From NCBI GenBank assembly GCA_947372465.1, contig CANBTT010000008.1, positions 1 to 64,000 on the forward strand: DNA of 64,000 bases, read 5' to 3'. This document shows positions 1 to 12,493 of this stretch, piece after piece (positions within the stretch are counted from its first letter, which is position 1; each line of letters starts with the position of its first letter). Both the position numbers and the translations under genes were made by a program. This DNA is from Burkholderiales bacterium (GTDB lineage Bacteria; Pseudomonadota; Gammaproteobacteria; Burkholderiales; Burkholderiaceae_C). The notes under the pieces were generated by a model. That model did not search any database. It was not told the origin of the DNA and saw only the letters and a list, made by a program, of their open reading frames with translations.

Positions 1-1425
1 AAGCCAGAGCCCAAGAATGAGCCCTTGATTGCCAAGGTGGTTGAGTTGGCTGAGGGCCCCCTCAGAGCCGCTTATCAAATTCGCAACAAGCAGCAAAGAA
101 CACAAGCTTGCCGTGAAACATATGCGGCAACATTGTCTGGTTTGACTGCACAGGGTGCAGAATTTGATGCGGTAAAAGTGGAGTCCTTGCTGTTTGACAT
201 TGAAGCCAGGATTGTTCGTTCACAAATTTTGGCTGGTGAGCCTCGCATCGATGGAAGAGATACGCGCACTGTACGTCCCATTGAAATCAGAAACAGTGTG
301 TTGCCTAGAACGCATGGATCTGCATTGTTCACCCGTGGTGAAACCCAAGCTTTGGTCATTACCACGTTGGGCACTGACCGTGATGCGCAAAGGATCGATG
401 CCTTGGCCGGAGAGTTTGAAGACCGTTTCATGTTCCATTACAACATGCCTCCCTTTGCGACTGGTGAGGTTGGAAGAATGGGCAGCACCAAGCGCAGAGA
501 AATTGGCCACGGCCGCTTAGCCAAGCGTGCTTTGGCGGCTTGTTTGCCCGATAAGGTTGATTTTCCCTACACAATGCGTGTGGTGTCTGAAATCACCGAA
601 TCCAACGGTTCCTCCTCCATGGCCTCTGTTTGCGGCGGATGTTTGTCCTTGATGGACGCAGGCGTTCCCATGAAGGCTCATGTGGCCGGCATTGCGATGG
701 GTTTGATCAAAGAAGACAGTCGTTTTGCCGTTTTAACGGATATCCTGGGTGATGAAGATCATTTGGGTGACATGGACTTTAAAGTTGCTGGGACGACAAA
801 CGGGATCACTGCATTGCAAATGGACATCAAAATCCAAGGCATTACAAAAGAAATCATGCAAGTTGCATTGGCCCAGGCCAAAGAAGCACGCATGCACATT
901 TTGGGCAAAATGCAAGAGGTGATGGGTGAAGCCAAGACGGACGTTAGCAATTTCGCGCCACGCTTGTACACGATGAAGATCAACCCAGAAAAGATTCGTG
1001 ACGTGATTGGTAAAGGGGGCGCAACGATCCGTGCTTTAACGGAAGAAACTGGCACTCAGATCGATATTTCTGAAGATGGAACCATCACCATTGCTTCGAC
1101 CGATGGCGCAAAAGCTGAAGAAGCCAAGCGTCGCATTGAGCAAATTACTGCTGAGGTAGAAATCGGCAAAATTTACGAAGGCCCCGTCACCAAGATCTTG
1201 GACTTTGGTGCATTGATCAATTTGTTGCCAGGTAAAGATGGTTTGCTGCATATCAGTCAAATCAGCCATGACCGCATTGGTAAAGTCACCGATGTGTTGG
1301 CTGAGGGCCAAATTGTCAGAGTCAAAGTGCTCGAGACCGACGAAAAAGGTCGCGTCAAGTTGTCTATGAAGGCTTTGCTTGATCGCCCACAGGCATCAGA
1401 AGAAGGTTCAGAGCCTCAACACTGA
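1..1425 (+). CDS. pnp: Polyribonucleotide nucleotidyltransferase, 3' part (5' end outside window)
   Basis: Frame open from base 1. RNase PH-like domain ([15 protein letters not shown]-like), KH domain ([20 protein letters not shown]) and S1 domain ([33 protein letters not shown]). Confidence 0.97.
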   Translation, partial: KPEPKNEPLIAKVVELAEGPLRAAYQIRNKQQRTQACRETYAATLSGLTAQGAEFDAVKVESLLFDIEARIVRSQILAGEPRIDGRDTRTVRPIEIRNSVLPRTHGSALFTRGETQALVITTLGTDRDAQRIDALAGEFEDRFMFHYNMPPFATGEVGRMGSTKRREIGHGRLAKRALAACLPDKVDFPYTMRVVSEITESNGSSSMASVCGGCLSLMDAGVPMKAHVAGIAMGLIKEDSRFAVLTDILGDEDHLGDMDFKVAGTTNGITALQMDIKIQGITKEIMQVALAQAKEARMHILGKMQEVMGEAKTDVSNFAPRLYTMKINPEKIRDVIGKGGATIRALTEETGTQIDISEDGTITIASTDGAKAEEAKRRIEQITAEVEIGKIYEGPVTKILDFGALINLLPGKDGLLHISQISHDRIGKVTDVLAEGQIVRVKVLETDEKGRVKLSMKALLDRPQASEEGSEPQH

Positions 1426-1445
1426 GAGCTGTGATGCAATTCAAG

Positions 1446-1484
1446 GCGACTCCCTCTGAATCAGAGCTAGGGTCGCTTTGTTTT
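1446..1484 (+). terminator. Rho-independent terminator after pnp
   Basis: GCGACtcCCTCTGaatCAGAGctaggGTCGC stem-loop followed by TTTGTTTT. Confidence 0.7.
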
Positions 1485-1510
1485 GCAAAGCCCACAAAGA
1501 GAGTGAACCT

Positions 1511-2509
1511 ATGAAAGCCATTGAAATCTCCACCTATGGAGGACCAGAGGTCCTGCACTTGGTTGATCGTGATAAGCCAAGCCCCGCTTTTGGGGAGGCT
1601 TTGATTCGGGTCAGTGCAAGTGGTGTGAATCGTCCAGATGTCATTCAGCGCAAAGGCCATTATCCCGTGCCCCCAGGTGCATCCGATTTGCCGGGCTTGG
1701 AGGTGGCTGGTGTGGTTGAGGCCGGTGATGAAGCTGCTTTGGCCGCCAAGGGTTTGCGCATTGGGGACCGAGTTTGTGCATTGATTGCCGGAGGTGGCTA
1801 TGCGCAGTGGTGTGTAGCGCCCATTGATCAATGCTTGCCCGTCCCTAAAGGCATGAGCGATGAGCAAGCAGCAAGCTTGCCAGAAACATTTTTCACGGTG
1901 TGGAGCAATGTTTTTGATCGCGGGCAACTCAAGGCTGGTGAATGCATTTTGATCCAAGGGGGGACCAGTGGTATTGGCGTCACGGCCATTCAAATGGCCA
2001 AGGCCTTTGGTGCGCTGGTGATTGCAACGGCTGGTTCAGACGCCAAGTGTGCGGCATGCATTGAGTTGGGTGCTGACTTTGCAATCAATTACAAAACTCA
2101 TGATTTTGCCGCTGAGGTCAAGCGCCTTGGACCCAAGTCAGGCGTCAATGTGATTTTGGACATGGTTGCGGGTGACTATGTGGCCAAAGAGGTCGAGATT
2201 TTGGCCGAGGATGGTCGCTTGGTGATCATTGCCGTTCAAGGCGGCGTCGAGTCCAAACTCAACGCTGGTTTGGTGTTGAGAAAGCGTTTGACGGTCACGG
2301 GCTCAACACTTCGGCCGCGTTCGGTTGCATTCAAGGCTCAAATTGCAGAGTCTTTAAGGGCCAAAATCTGGCCTTTGCTAGAAAATGGGGTCATCAAGCC
2401 TGTTATTTTTAAGCAGTTTGATGCCCATTTGCCAGAGACTGGTGCTGCGGCCCACACTTTGATGGAATCCAATCAGCACGTTGGCAAGTTGGTCCTTTCG
2501 TGGGGATGA
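1511..2509 (+). CDS. NAD(P)H-quinone oxidoreductase, zinc-type ADH superfamily (PIG3-like)
   Basis: MKAIEISTYGGPEVLHL... with GGTSGIGVTAIQMAKAFGA nucleotide-binding motif. Start chosen at 1511 because the ORF-track start lies in the terminator. Confidence 0.9.
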   Translation: MKAIEISTYGGPEVLHLVDRDKPSPAFGEALIRVSASGVNRPDVIQRKGHYPVPPGASDLPGLEVAGVVEAGDEAALAAKGLRIGDRVCALIAGGGYAQWCVAPIDQCLPVPKGMSDEQAASLPETFFTVWSNVFDRGQLKAGECILIQGGTSGIGVTAIQMAKAFGALVIATAGSDAKCAACIELGADFAINYKTHDFAAEVKRLGPKSGVNVILDMVAGDYVAKEVEILAEDGRLVIIAVQGGVESKLNAGLVLRKRLTVTGSTLRPRSVAFKAQIAESLRAKIWPLLENGVIKPVIFKQFDAHLPETGAAAHTLMESNQHVGKLVLSWG

Positions 2510-2519
2510 GGCAAAAAAA

Positions 2520-3278
2520 ATGCGTAAAAAATTAATTGCTGGTAATTGGAAAATGAATGGTTCCCAGTCCTTTAATTCGGACTGGGTCAAGGTCATTCAA
2601 GGGGCTTTGTCTGATTTGGGGATGAAGCACCTTCCTGATACGATGGTGTGTGTACCGTCCCCTTATTTGTCACAAATGGGTGCATTGCTTCAAAGCTGTC
2701 CCATAGCACTTGGCGCGCAAGATGTCAGTGCGCATCCAAAGGGTGCCTACACAGGCGAGGTTTCTTTGAGCATGTTGGAGGACTTGGGCGCTGAGGGGGT
2801 GATCATTGGTCACTCTGAGAGGCGAGCGTACCATTTTGAGAGCGATTTGACGGTGGCTCAAAAGGTCAAGGCGACCATGGCCACAAAGATAACGCCCATT
2901 GTTTGCTTTGGGGAGACCCAAGAGCAAAGACAGTCAGGGCAAACCCAGTCGGTCATCGCGGCGCAATTGAAGGCTGTGACGGATGTGTTGGCGCCTGATT
3001 TTGATCGATTGGTGATTGCATATGAGCCCGTCTGGGCCATTGGCACAGGGTTGACCGCTACGCCAGAGCAGGCGCAGGAAGTCCACGCATTCATTCGAGC
3101 TCAATTGAGTGCCAAAACGTGCCATGCCAATGCCTTAAAAATACTTTATGGCGGCAGCATGAATGCCCAAAATGCAGCGGCCCTCTTAAGCTTGCCCGAT
3201 GTCGATGGAGGCTTGATTGGAGGGGCTTCTTTGGTCGCGCAGGATTTTGTGAAGATCATCGCCAGTGCTGGCGTTTGA
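2520..3278 (+). CDS. tpiA: Triosephosphate isomerase
   Basis: MRKKLIAGNWKMNG, GHSERR, AYEPVWAIGTG, LYGGSMN motifs. Confidence 0.97.
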   Translation: MRKKLIAGNWKMNGSQSFNSDWVKVIQGALSDLGMKHLPDTMVCVPSPYLSQMGALLQSCPIALGAQDVSAHPKGAYTGEVSLSMLEDLGAEGVIIGHSERRAYHFESDLTVAQKVKATMATKITPIVCFGETQEQRQSGQTQSVIAAQLKAVTDVLAPDFDRLVIAYEPVWAIGTGLTATPEQAQEVHAFIRAQLSAKTCHANALKILYGGSMNAQNAAALLSLPDVDGGLIGGASLVAQDFVKIIASAGV

Positions 3279-3338
3279 TTTGACGGTGTATTGAAGAGAA
3301 TTAGAGATTAACAAGAGAAATTACGGAGTAACGACAAG

Positions 3339-3797
3339 ATGGCAATGTTCACAAATATCATATTATTGGTTCAAGTTCTTTCAGCCTTGGCCATGATAGG
3401 CTTGATACTCATTCAACACGGTAAAGGCGCTGACATGGGGGCCGCTTTTGGTTCAGGCAGCTCAGGCAGCTTGTTTGGCGCAACGGGAGGTGCCAACTTC
3501 CTGTCCAGAAGCACGGCCGTTTTGGCGGCCGTTTTCTTTGTTGCCACTTTGGCCTTGGCTTATCTGGGTGGCGCTAAAAAGGATGCTCCTTCTGGCAGTG
3601 TCTTGGAGAGCGTTCAAATTCAAAATGCGCCTGCTGATAAGTCTTCTGCTGCGGTGAATCAAATTCCTGGCGCCAATGAGCCAGTTAAATCCAGTGCGGG
3701 CTCTCAATCAGATGCATCCGTTCCGTCAATGCCTGTGAGCAAAACAACAGCGGGTGAAAAAGTGCCTTCCTCGGGCAATTCAAGCGCCACCAAGTGA
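3339..3797 (+). CDS. secG: Preprotein translocase subunit SecG
   Basis: LIQHGKGADMGAAFGSGSSGSLFGATGGANFLSRSTAVLA is the SecG signature. Confidence 0.95.
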   Translation: MAMFTNIILLVQVLSALAMIGLILIQHGKGADMGAAFGSGSSGSLFGATGGANFLSRSTAVLAAVFFVATLALAYLGGAKKDAPSGSVLESVQIQNAPADKSSAAVNQIPGANEPVKSSAGSQSDASVPSMPVSKTTAGEKVPSSGNSSATK

Positions 3798-3830
3798 TTG
3801 GAAAAAATATCTAAAAAACCAATATTTGGG

Positions 3831-3859
3831 TTACGAATATTGTGTTTTCGAGGTAAACT
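3831..3859 (+). promoter_or_regulatory. Candidate sigma70 promoter for tRNA-Leu / nuo
   Basis: TTACGA (3831-3836), 17 bp spacer, TAAACT (3854-3859). A 7-bp inverted repeat overlaps the -35. Confidence 0.45.
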
Positions 3860-3919
3860 CATAGGCTGACTTGAACGACCTTCTTCCTCTTGGTTTTGTA
3901 AAGTTTTTGAATTTATTTG

Positions 3920-4004
3920 GCCGTCGTGGTGAAATTGGTAGACACGCTATCTTGAGGGGGTAGTGGCGAAAGCTGTGCGAGTTCGAGTCTCGCCGACGGC
4001 ACCA
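3920..4004 (+). tRNA. tRNA-Leu (anticodon GAG)
   Basis: GCCGTCG...CGACGGC acceptor stem plus ACCA, anticodon stem-loop CTATC-TTGAGGG-GGTAG, T-loop GTTCGAGTC, long variable arm. Confidence 0.95.
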
Positions 4005-4083
4005 AATGAAGTGCTTGTAACCCTGGTGTCAACCAGTTCGTGCACACTACAGGTTGATCAAGCAGTCATAATTCGAGATTGAG

Positions 4084-4443
4084 ATGAACCTTTACTCTTA
4101 CTTGCCGGTTTTACTGTTCATTCTTGTTGGCCTCGCTGTAGGCGTGGTTCCACAGCTACTTGGTTATCTCTTGGGTCCAAAGCGACCCTATGCTTCCAAA
4201 AATTCTCCCTACGAATGTGGCTTTGAGGCGTTTGAAGATGCCCGCATGAAGTTTGATGTTCGCTACTATTTGGTGGCGATTTTGTTCATTCTTTTTGATT
4301 TGGAAATTGCATTTCTTTTCCCCTGGGCTGTTTCATTAAAGCAAATTGGTGCTGTTGGCTTTTGGGCCATGATGGTCTTCTTGGGTATTTTGGTGGTTGG
4401 CTTTGCCTATGAGTGGAAAAAAGGCGCACTCGACTGGGAATAA
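4084..4443 (+). CDS. nuoA: NADH-quinone oxidoreductase subunit A
   Basis: [12 protein letters not shown]...[31 protein letters not shown]. Confidence 0.97.
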   Translation: MNLYSYLPVLLFILVGLAVGVVPQLLGYLLGPKRPYASKNSPYECGFEAFEDARMKFDVRYYLVAILFILFDLEIAFLFPWAVSLKQIGAVGFWAMMVFLGILVVGFAYEWKKGALDWE

Positions 4444-4447
4444 AAAC

Positions 4448-4924
4448 ATGTCTATGGATGGCGTAATCAAAGAGGGATTTATCACAACGTCAGTTGACTC
4501 GGTTGTCAACTGGGCCAAGACGGGGTCTTTGTGGCCCATGACGTTTGGTTTGGCGTGTTGTGCTGTTGAGATGATGCACGCGGGCGCTGCCCGTTACGAT
4601 ATTGATCGTTTTGGCATGCTTTTTCGTCCAAGCCCTAGACAATCTGATTTGATGATTGTTGCAGGAACTTTGTGCAACAAAATGGCGCCCGCATTGAGAA
4701 AGGTTTATGACCAAATGTCAGAGCCTCGCTGGGTGCTCTCTATGGGTTCATGTGCCAATGGAGGTGGGTACTATCACTACAGTTACTCCGTTGTGCGTGG
4801 CTGCGACAGAATCGTGCCCGTGGATGTGTATGTTCCAGGTTGCCCTCCCACGGCTGAGGCGCTCTTATACGGTGTGCTTCAGTTGCAAACAAAAATCCGA
4901 CGTGAAAATACAATTGCTAGATGA
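4448..4924 (+). CDS. nuoB: NADH-quinone oxidoreductase subunit B
   Basis: [47 protein letters not shown]. Confidence 0.97.
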   Translation: MSMDGVIKEGFITTSVDSVVNWAKTGSLWPMTFGLACCAVEMMHAGAARYDIDRFGMLFRPSPRQSDLMIVAGTLCNKMAPALRKVYDQMSEPRWVLSMGSCANGGGYYHYSYSVVRGCDRIVPVDVYVPGCPPTAEALLYGVLQLQTKIRRENTIAR

Positions 4925-4942
4925 GTCAAAGGTAAATCTCCC

Positions 4943-5551
4943 ATGAGCTCACCCAATCAACAACTTTGTGCCTCGATCACTCAAATTTTTGGTGATCAAG
5001 TGCAAGATATCCGTTACGCGCTTGGCGAGGTGACTTTGACTGTCAAGGCGCAGGACTATTTGCAAGTTGCGCAAACGTTGAAGACCCATCCAGAATTGGC
5101 CTTTGAGCAACTGCTGGATTTGTGTGGTGTTGATTATTCAGACTACAAGCAAGGTCAAGAGAGTGCTTTTTCTGCTGGCCCTAGGTTTGCAGCTGTATTG
5201 CATCTTTTGTCAATTGTGCACAACTGGCGCATTCGTTTGAGGGTGTTTGCTCCTGACGATGAGATGCCGATTTTGCCTTCGGTTTGTACCGTTTGGTCAT
5301 CGGTCAATTGGTTTGAGCGAGAAGCGTTTGATCTTTATGGTTTGATCTTTGAGGGGCATGAAGACTTGCGCCGCATTTTGACCGATTACGGCTTCATCGG
5401 GCACCCCTTTAGAAAAGATTTTCCACTGTCAGGTCATGTTGAGATGCGGTATGACTCAGAGCAGTCAAGGGTGGTTTATCAAGCCGTCACAATTGAGCCC
5501 CGCGAGAATACGCCTCGTATTATTCGTGAAGAGCATTACGGTGGTTTGTGA
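4943..5551 (+). CDS. nuoC: NADH-quinone oxidoreductase subunit C
   Basis: [14 protein letters not shown]-like motif ([41 protein letters not shown]). Confidence 0.97.
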   Translation: MSSPNQQLCASITQIFGDQVQDIRYALGEVTLTVKAQDYLQVAQTLKTHPELAFEQLLDLCGVDYSDYKQGQESAFSAGPRFAAVLHLLSIVHNWRIRLRVFAPDDEMPILPSVCTVWSSVNWFEREAFDLYGLIFEGHEDLRRILTDYGFIGHPFRKDFPLSGHVEMRYDSEQSRVVYQAVTIEPRENTPRIIREEHYGGL

Positions 5552-5563
5552 TAAGAGAAAAAA

Positions 5564-6817
5564 ATGGCCGAAATTAAAAATTACACACTTAACTTAGGAC
5601 CGCAGCATCCAGCTGCCCATGGTGTTCTTCGTTTGGTGCTGGAGCTTGACGGTGAGGTGGTCCAGCGCGCTGACCCGCACATTGGTTTGTTGCACCGTGC
5701 CACTGAAAAATTGGCTGAGAGCAAAACCTACATTCAATCGCTCCCCTACATGGATCGTTTGGATTATGTCTCAATGATGAGCAATGAGCATGCTTATTGC
5801 CTGGCCATCGAGCGCATGTTGGGTCTTGAGGTGCCTGTGCGCGCGCAATACATTCGTGTGATGTTTGCTGAGATCACGCGACTGTTGAATCATTTGTTGT
5901 GGTTGGGTTGCCATGGTTTTGACTGTGGTGCGATGAATATTTTGATTTATTGCTTCAGAGAACGTGAAGACCTCTTTGACATGTATGAGGCCGTCTCTGG
6001 TGCCCGAATGCATGCGGCCTATTTTAGGCCTGGTGGTGTTTATAGAGACTTGCCAGCCGAGATGCCTCAGTACAAAGTCAGCAAAATCAAAAATGCCAAA
6101 ACCATTGCTCGGATGAATGAAAACAGGCAGGGCTCTTTGCTCGATTTCATTGAAGATTTCACCAAGCGCTTTCCTAAATTGGTCGATGAGTATGAGACGC
6201 TGCTGACGGACAACAGAATTTGGAAGCAGAGAACGGTTGGCGTTGGCGTCGTGACGCCAGAGCGGGCTAAAAATTTGGGTTTTACTGGGGCCATGCTCCG
6301 GGGCTCGGGCATTGCTTGGGATTTGAGAAAGCACCAGCCCTACGATGTTTATGGGCAGTTGGATTTCGATATCCCAGTGGGGAAAACTGGCGATTGTTAT
6401 GACCGTTATTTGGTTCGTGTTGAAGAAATGCGTCAATCCAACAAAATCATTCAGCAATGTATTCAGTGGCTCAAGCACAACCCAGGTCCAGTCATCACGG
6501 ATAACCACAAAGTTGCGCCTCCAAGTCGCGTGGCGATGAAGTCGAGCATGGAAGAGTTGATTCATCACTTCAAACTCTTCACCGAGGGCTTTCATGTGCC
6601 CGAGGGTGAGGCCTATGCGGCAGTCGAGCATCCCAAGGGAGAGTTTGGTATTTATTTGATCAGTGATGGAGCCAACAAGCCTTATCGTCTGAAAATTCGT
6701 GCGCCTGGTTTTGCGCACTTGGCGGCCATGGATGAGATGGCTCGCGGGCACATGATTGCTGATGCTGTTGCAATCATCGGCACGATGGACATTGTTTTTG
6801 GAGAGATTGATCGATGA
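5564..6817 (+). CDS. nuoD: NADH-quinone oxidoreductase subunit D
   Basis: [39 protein letters not shown]. Confidence 0.98.
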   Translation: MAEIKNYTLNLGPQHPAAHGVLRLVLELDGEVVQRADPHIGLLHRATEKLAESKTYIQSLPYMDRLDYVSMMSNEHAYCLAIERMLGLEVPVRAQYIRVMFAEITRLLNHLLWLGCHGFDCGAMNILIYCFREREDLFDMYEAVSGARMHAAYFRPGGVYRDLPAEMPQYKVSKIKNAKTIARMNENRQGSLLDFIEDFTKRFPKLVDEYETLLTDNRIWKQRTVGVGVVTPERAKNLGFTGAMLRGSGIAWDLRKHQPYDVYGQLDFDIPVGKTGDCYDRYLVRVEEMRQSNKIIQQCIQWLKHNPGPVITDNHKVAPPSRVAMKSSMEELIHHFKLFTEGFHVPEGEAYAAVEHPKGEFGIYLISDGANKPYRLKIRAPGFAHLAAMDEMARGHMIADAVAIIGTMDIVFGEIDR

Positions 6818-7326
6818 GTTCATCACATGACAAAACCGTGTTCAGCGCAGAGTTGATGGCCGCCTTTGACCGCGAGACGGCCAAATATCCCGCTGAGCAG
6901 AGGCAATCTGCCGTGATGGCCTGTCTTGCCCATGTTCAGCAAGCCTTCGGTTACGTGAGTCCACAAAGTGAGTCTGCTTTGGCGGATTATTTGCGCATGC
7001 CTGCCATTGCAGTGCATGAGGTCACGACCTTTTACAACATGTACAACCAAGAGCCCGTTGGTCGTTTCAAAATCAATGTATGTACCAATTTGCCTTGTCA
7101 ATTAAGAGGGGGTCTTGAGGCGCTCAATCGCATTTGTAAAAAGTTATCCATTGAGCCGGGTCAGACGAGCAAGGATGGTCTGATCACAGTGCAAGCCGCT
7201 GAGTGCATGGGTGCCTGTGCGGATGCACCTGTTTTGTTGGTCAATGATGTGAACATGTGTAGCTTCATGGAGAGCGAAAAAATTGATCGACTCCTAGAAG
7301 GTTTAAAACAAGAGGCCCACTCATGA
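6814..7326 (+). CDS. nuoE: NADH-quinone oxidoreductase subunit E
   Basis: [12 protein letters not shown]...[18 protein letters not shown] [2Fe-2S] thioredoxin-like. ATGA overlap with nuoD. Confidence 0.97.
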   Translation: MSSSHDKTVFSAELMAAFDRETAKYPAEQRQSAVMACLAHVQQAFGYVSPQSESALADYLRMPAIAVHEVTTFYNMYNQEPVGRFKINVCTNLPCQLRGGLEALNRICKKLSIEPGQTSKDGLITVQAAECMGACADAPVLLVNDVNMCSFMESEKIDRLLEGLKQEAHS

Positions 7327-8675
7327 GTTTGGAGTCGTTGCTCAAATCGTTTCAGGCCACAGGCACTGAGACTTGTTTTCATGATCGACACATCAACCCG
7401 CAAATTTATGCGGGTTTGAATGGTCAAAATTGGTCCCTCAAAGACTACGAGGCCCGTGGAGGTTACCAGGCTTTAAGGCAAATTTTGGGAATGGATGGCG
7501 CTGAGCCCATGACGCAAGATCAGGTCATTGCAACGGTCAAGGAGTCTGGTTTAAGAGGGCGTGGGGGCGCAGGCTTCCCAACGGGCCTGAAGTGGAGCTT
7601 TATGCCACGTCAGTTCCCTGGACAAAAATACTTGGTTTGTAACTCCGATGAGGGGGAGCCTGGGACGTGCAAGGACAGGGATATTCTTGAGTTCAATCCG
7701 CATATCGTGATTGAGGGAATGGCCATTGCGGCTTATGCCATGGGCATCACGGTGGGTTACAACTACATTCATGGCGAGATTTTCCAGTCTTATGAGCGTT
7801 TTGAAGCTGCGCTCGAAGAGGCCAGAGCGGCCGGTTATTTAGGACAACACATTTTGGGCAGCAACTTTTCTTTTCAGTTGCATGCTGCTCATGGCTTTGG
7901 CGCTTACATCTGCGGTGAAGAGACGGCTTTGTTGGAGTCTTTGGAGGGCAAAAAGGGTCAACCCCGCTTCAAACCCCCGTTTCCCGCGAGTTTTGGTCTG
8001 TACGGAAAGCCTACAACCATCAACAACACGGAGACCTTTGCGGCAGTGCCTTGGATCATTCGAAATGGCGGTGCGGCTTATTTGGCCTGTGGAAAGCCCA
8101 ACAATGGCGGCACGAAGATTTTTTCAGTGAGTGGTGATGTCGAGCGTCCAGGTAATTACGAAATTCCCATGGGGACGCCTTTTGCCAAGTTGCTCGAGCT
8201 CGCCGGTGGTGTGAAGGGCGGGCGGGCTTTGAAAGCGGTGATCCCTGGCGGATCGTCTGCGCCTGTTTTGCCCGCCTCGGTCGCTATGGAGATCACCATG
8301 GACTACGACTCCATTGCCAAAGCAGGTTCGATGCTTGGATCAGGTGCGGTGATTGTCATGGATGAGACCCGTTGCATGGTTAAAAGTTTGCAGCGTTTGA
8401 GTTATTTTTACATGCACGAGTCATGTGGTCAGTGCACGCCATGCCGTGAAGGCACGGGTTGGCTTTGGAGAGTGGTCGACCGCATTGAAAATGGTCAAGG
8501 TCGACAAACTGATTTGGACATGTTGGACAGTGTGGCTGAGAACATCATGGGGCGAACCATTTGCGCTTTGGGTGATGCTGCAGCAATGCCTGTGAGGGGC
8601 ATGCTCAAACATTTTCGTGCTGAGTTTGAACACCACATCGCGCACAAGTGTTGTGCGGTTGACTCCACCGTATAA
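7323..8675 (+). CDS. nuoF: NADH-quinone oxidoreductase subunit F
   Basis: [51 protein letters not shown]. Confidence 0.98.
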   Translation: MSLESLLKSFQATGTETCFHDRHINPQIYAGLNGQNWSLKDYEARGGYQALRQILGMDGAEPMTQDQVIATVKESGLRGRGGAGFPTGLKWSFMPRQFPGQKYLVCNSDEGEPGTCKDRDILEFNPHIVIEGMAIAAYAMGITVGYNYIHGEIFQSYERFEAALEEARAAGYLGQHILGSNFSFQLHAAHGFGAYICGEETALLESLEGKKGQPRFKPPFPASFGLYGKPTTINNTETFAAVPWIIRNGGAAYLACGKPNNGGTKIFSVSGDVERPGNYEIPMGTPFAKLLELAGGVKGGRALKAVIPGGSSAPVLPASVAMEITMDYDSIAKAGSMLGSGAVIVMDETRCMVKSLQRLSYFYMHESCGQCTPCREGTGWLWRVVDRIENGQGRQTDLDMLDSVAENIMGRTICALGDAAAMPVRGMLKHFRAEFEHHIAHKCCAVDSTV

Positions 8676-8690
8676 GGCAAAAAGTAAATC

Positions 8691-10820
8691 ATGGTTGAAA
8701 TTGAACTTGACGGCAAAAAAATTGAAGTGCTAGAAGGCAGCATGGTGATGCATGCTGCTGAAAAAGCGGGCACCTTCATTCCTCATTTTTGTTACCACAA
8801 GAAGTTAAGCATTGCAGCGAATTGCCGCATGTGTTTGGTTGATGTTGAAAAAGCACCCAAGCCCATGCCTGCCTGTGCGACACCTGTTACGCAGGGCATG
8901 GTTGTTAAAACTCAGTCAGACAAGGCCTCAAAGGCTCAAAAATCTGTCATGGAATTTTTGTTGATCAACCACCCCTTGGATTGCCCCATTTGTGACCAAG
9001 GTGGGGAGTGTCAGCTTCAGGATTTGGCTGTTGGCTACGGTGGTTCTGCCTCCAGATACCAAGAAGAAAAACGTGTGGTTTTTCATAAAGATGTTGGCCC
9101 TTTGATCAGCATGCAAGAGATGAGTCGTTGCATTCATTGCACGAGATGTGTGCGTTTTGGTCAAGAGATTGCTGGTGTGATGGAGTTGGGCATGACGCAC
9201 CGTGGAGAGCACTCTGAAATTGAGAGCTTTGTTGGAACAACGGTCGACTCGGAGTTGTCGGGCAACATGATAGACATCTGTCCCGTAGGCGCCTTGACCA
9301 GCAAACCCTTCCGATATCAAGCAAGGACTTGGGAGTTGAGCCGTCGCAAGTCGATCAGTCCGCACGATTCAACGGGTGCGAATTTGATCATGCAAGTTAA
9401 AAACCACCAAGTTTTGAGGGTGGTTCCTTTAGAGAATGAGGCCATCAACGAGTGTTGGATTGCTGACAGGGATCGCTTCTCTTATGAGGCCTTGAGCAGT
9501 GCCGATCGTTTAAAGACCCCAATGATCAAGCAAGCTGGTGTTTGGAGTGAAGTGGATTGGCAAACCGCCTTGAACTTCATTGCCCATGGCTTGAAAGACA
9601 TCAAAGCCAGTCATGGTGCTCAGTCCATTGGGACATTGATCGGTCCTTCAAGCACACTTGAAGAGTTGTACTTGGCAAGTGAGCTCACCCGAGCTTTTGG
9701 CAGTCAAAATGTGGACTCAAGACTCAGAGCGGCTGATTTCACCCATGAGGGCCATGTGCACTGGTTGGGGACATCGATTGCGTCTTTGTCTCAGATGCAG
9801 CGCGTCTTGGTCATTGGATCCAATATTCGAAAAGATCAGCCTTTATTGGCTCAGCGCATTCGTCAAGCCAGCAAGCTTGGAGCGAAGGTGTTGAGCATCA
9901 ACAATTTTGCGCCTGATTGGGCCATGAATGTGCATGAGGCAGCGAGCGTGCCCAGCAAGGATTGGGGTCAAGCGCTTGCCGTTCTATGTATAGAGATCGC
10001 AAAACTAACGCAAGCAACTCTTCCCAATGAGCTCAAGGATTTCGTAAGTTCGCAAGACAACCCTTCGATGTCCAATATTGCAGCTTCATTGACAGACGTT
10101 CAAGGCAATAAATGTATTTTGCTTGGCAATGCTTTTGCGCATCACCCCAATGCCAGCGCCTTGTTGTCGATGATCAACTGGATTGCACAAGTGACAGGGT
10201 GCAGCTTTGGTTTCCTTGGAGAGAGTGCCAACACGGTGGGCGCTCAGTACGCTGGTGCCAGACCCGCTTTGAATTCGACTGGCCTTAACACACAAAAAAT
10301 GTTGACGCCAGGTGCCTTAAAGGCGGCTGTGCTCATCAATCTGGAGCCCGAGTTTGATTGTGCCAACCCGGTACAAGCTGTGAATGCATTGACCCAAATG
10401 GATTTGGTGATTAGCCTTTCGCCCTTCAAGACCAATTTAGAGTTCAGTGATGTGCTTTTGCCCATTGCGCCTTTTAGTGAAACACCTGGTACCTTTGTCA
10501 ACACTGAAGGGGTCTCACAAACCTTCCACGCTGTGGTCAGGCCTCTGGCTGATACAAGACCGGCTTGGAAGGTCTTGCGTGTTTTGGCCAATGTGCTGGA
10601 TGTGCCCGGTTTTGAGTTTGAGAGCATTGAGGACTTGAGGTTGAAAATGCAAGCCAATTTGCCCCCCATCAGCAGCGTTTTATCCAACCAGAGCCAAGCT
10701 GTGATTGATTTGACCGCCAGTGAGGTGGCGCCTTGTGTGAGTGCCAGTTATCAGCTCGATGGCTTGGTCCGCAGATCTTCATCTTTGCAGTTGACTGCAG
10801 ATGCCAGGATGGGGAGATAA
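8691..10820 (+). CDS. nuoG: NADH-quinone oxidoreductase subunit G
   Basis: [53 protein letters not shown]. Confidence 0.97.
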   Translation: MVEIELDGKKIEVLEGSMVMHAAEKAGTFIPHFCYHKKLSIAANCRMCLVDVEKAPKPMPACATPVTQGMVVKTQSDKASKAQKSVMEFLLINHPLDCPICDQGGECQLQDLAVGYGGSASRYQEEKRVVFHKDVGPLISMQEMSRCIHCTRCVRFGQEIAGVMELGMTHRGEHSEIESFVGTTVDSELSGNMIDICPVGALTSKPFRYQARTWELSRRKSISPHDSTGANLIMQVKNHQVLRVVPLENEAINECWIADRDRFSYEALSSADRLKTPMIKQAGVWSEVDWQTALNFIAHGLKDIKASHGAQSIGTLIGPSSTLEELYLASELTRAFGSQNVDSRLRAADFTHEGHVHWLGTSIASLSQMQRVLVIGSNIRKDQPLLAQRIRQASKLGAKVLSINNFAPDWAMNVHEAASVPSKDWGQALAVLCIEIAKLTQATLPNELKDFVSSQDNPSMSNIAASLTDVQGNKCILLGNAFAHHPNASALLSMINWIAQVTGCSFGFLGESANTVGAQYAGARPALNSTGLNTQKMLTPGALKAAVLINLEPEFDCANPVQAVNALTQMDLVISLSPFKTNLEFSDVLLPIAPFSETPGTFVNTEGVSQTFHAVVRPLADTRPAWKVLRVLANVLDVPGFEFESIEDLRLKMQANLPPISSVLSNQSQAVIDLTASEVAPCVSASYQLDGLVRRSSSLQLTADARMGR

Positions 10821-10824
10821 GCAC

Positions 10825-11907
10825 ATGGTGGATGTTCTCTTTAATTTTGGTCACGACTTGTTGCTCGCTCCTTGGTGGACACAGTTGGCATGGCCCGTGA
10901 TTTGGAATTTGTTGAAAATTGTCGCCTTGTTGCTCCCTTTGATGTTGTGTGTTGCGTACTTAACCCTTTGGGAAAGAAAAGCGATTGGCTTTACGCAAAT
11001 TCGAGTGGGTCCCAATCGGACGGGCCCCTTTGGCTTGTTGCAACCCATTGCAGATGCATTGAAGCTCCTGACCAAAGAGATCATCATGCCGACTCAAGCC
11101 CATTCGGGTTTGTTTTTGCTCGGCCCCATCATGACCATCATGCCAGCGTTGGCGGCATGGGCTGTGGTGCCCTTTGGTCCTGAGGTGGCTTTGGCCAATG
11201 TCAACGCAGGCTTGTTGTTTTTAATGGCGATCACTTCTTTGGAAGTCTATGGTGTCATCATTGCTGGATGGGCTTCAAACTCCAAGTACGCTTTTTTGGG
11301 TGCGATGAGGGCCTCGGCCCAAATGGTGAGCTATGAGATTGCCATGGGCTTTTGTCTGGTGGTGGTCTTGATGGTCACGGGTTCTTTGAACATGTCTGAA
11401 ATTGTGATGGGTCAAAACAAAGGCATGTTTTCCTCAATGGGTCTGGGTTTCTTGTCTTGGAACTGGCTGCCTTTGTTGCCTATTTTTGTGGTCTACTTTA
11501 TTGCCGGTTTGGCTGAGACAAACAGACACCCATTTGATGTGGTTGAGGGGGAGTCAGAGATTGTGGCGGGCCACATGATTGAGTACTCGGGCATGTCCTT
11601 TGCGATGTTCTTCTTGGCCGAATATGCGAACATGATTTTGGTCTCTACCATGTCAGTGATCATGTTCCTAGGCGGTTGGTTGCCCCCCATTGAATCGGAT
11701 CTTTTGGCATGGGTGCCGGGTTGGATTTGGATGGCCGCCAAAACCTTTGTGGTCGTCACCATGTTCTTGTGGGTGAGGGCGACTTTCCCAAGATTTAGAT
11801 ACGATCAAATCATGCGGTTGGGCTGGAAAATATTTATACCAATCACCCTGGTGTGGTTGGTGGTGGTAGGCCTTTGGATGCAAACACCTTGGAGTATCTG
11901 GAACTAA
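10825..11907 (+). CDS. nuoH: NADH-quinone oxidoreductase subunit H
   Basis: [41 protein letters not shown]. Start at 10825 avoids overlap with nuoG. Confidence 0.97.
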   Translation: MVDVLFNFGHDLLLAPWWTQLAWPVIWNLLKIVALLLPLMLCVAYLTLWERKAIGFTQIRVGPNRTGPFGLLQPIADALKLLTKEIIMPTQAHSGLFLLGPIMTIMPALAAWAVVPFGPEVALANVNAGLLFLMAITSLEVYGVIIAGWASNSKYAFLGAMRASAQMVSYEIAMGFCLVVVLMVTGSLNMSEIVMGQNKGMFSSMGLGFLSWNWLPLLPIFVVYFIAGLAETNRHPFDVVEGESEIVAGHMIEYSGMSFAMFFLAEYANMILVSTMSVIMFLGGWLPPIESDLLAWVPGWIWMAAKTFVVVTMFLWVRATFPRFRYDQIMRLGWKIFIPITLVWLVVVGLWMQTPWSIWN

Positions 11908-11927
11908 TAAGTCTGGAGCAAATTTAG

Positions 11928-12449
11928 ATGACCACCCTCTCTTTAAGTGCCGATAGATCCGCCTTTTCATGGCGCGACTTTTTGTCGAGTTTTTTGCTTC
12001 TTGAATTGTTCAAAGGCATGGCGCTGACTGGCAAGTATCTTTTCGCAAGAAAAATCACCATTCAATTTCCGGAAGAAAAAACACCTGCAAGCCCTCGCTT
12101 TAGGGGCTTGCATGCGCTTAGACGTTATGAAAACGGTGAAGAGCGTTGCATTGCTTGCAAGTTGTGCGAAGCGGTGTGTCCCGCCATGGCCATTACCATC
12201 GAGTCCGATGTCAGAGAAGACGGCTCTAGAAGAACCACTCGCTATGACATCGATTTGACCAAGTGCATTTTTTGTGGTTTTTGTGAAGAGAGTTGTCCAG
12301 TTGACTCCATCGTTGAGACGCACATTTTTGAGTACCACGGTGAAAAAAGAGGTGACTTGTATTTCACCAAGGAAATGCTATTGGCTGTTGGGGATCGTTA
12401 TGAGCCCGAAATTGCCAAGAACAAAGCGGCCGACGCCATTTATCGTTGA
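11928..12449 (+). CDS. nuoI: NADH-quinone oxidoreductase subunit I
   Basis: Two CxxCxxCxxxCP clusters ([24 protein letters not shown]). Confidence 0.97.
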   Translation: MTTLSLSADRSAFSWRDFLSSFLLLELFKGMALTGKYLFARKITIQFPEEKTPASPRFRGLHALRRYENGEERCIACKLCEAVCPAMAITIESDVREDGSRRTTRYDIDLTKCIFCGFCEESCPVDSIVETHIFEYHGEKRGDLYFTKEMLLAVGDRYEPEIAKNKAADAIYR

Positions 12450-12493
12450 TTCAAAGTTTTAATAAAAAAACAAGACAAACACCACCTAAACAT

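Noticed and set aside
1364-1993. 209-aa minus-strand ORF over the pnp/quinone-reductase junction
   Set aside because: Overlaps the pnp 3' end, a terminator and a clear oxidoreductase gene; no recognisable domain.
5771-6826. 351-aa minus-strand ORF opposite nuoD
   Set aside because: Lies entirely antisense to a clear nuoD with strong motifs; composition shows no recognisable domain. It is probably a by-product of codon bias.
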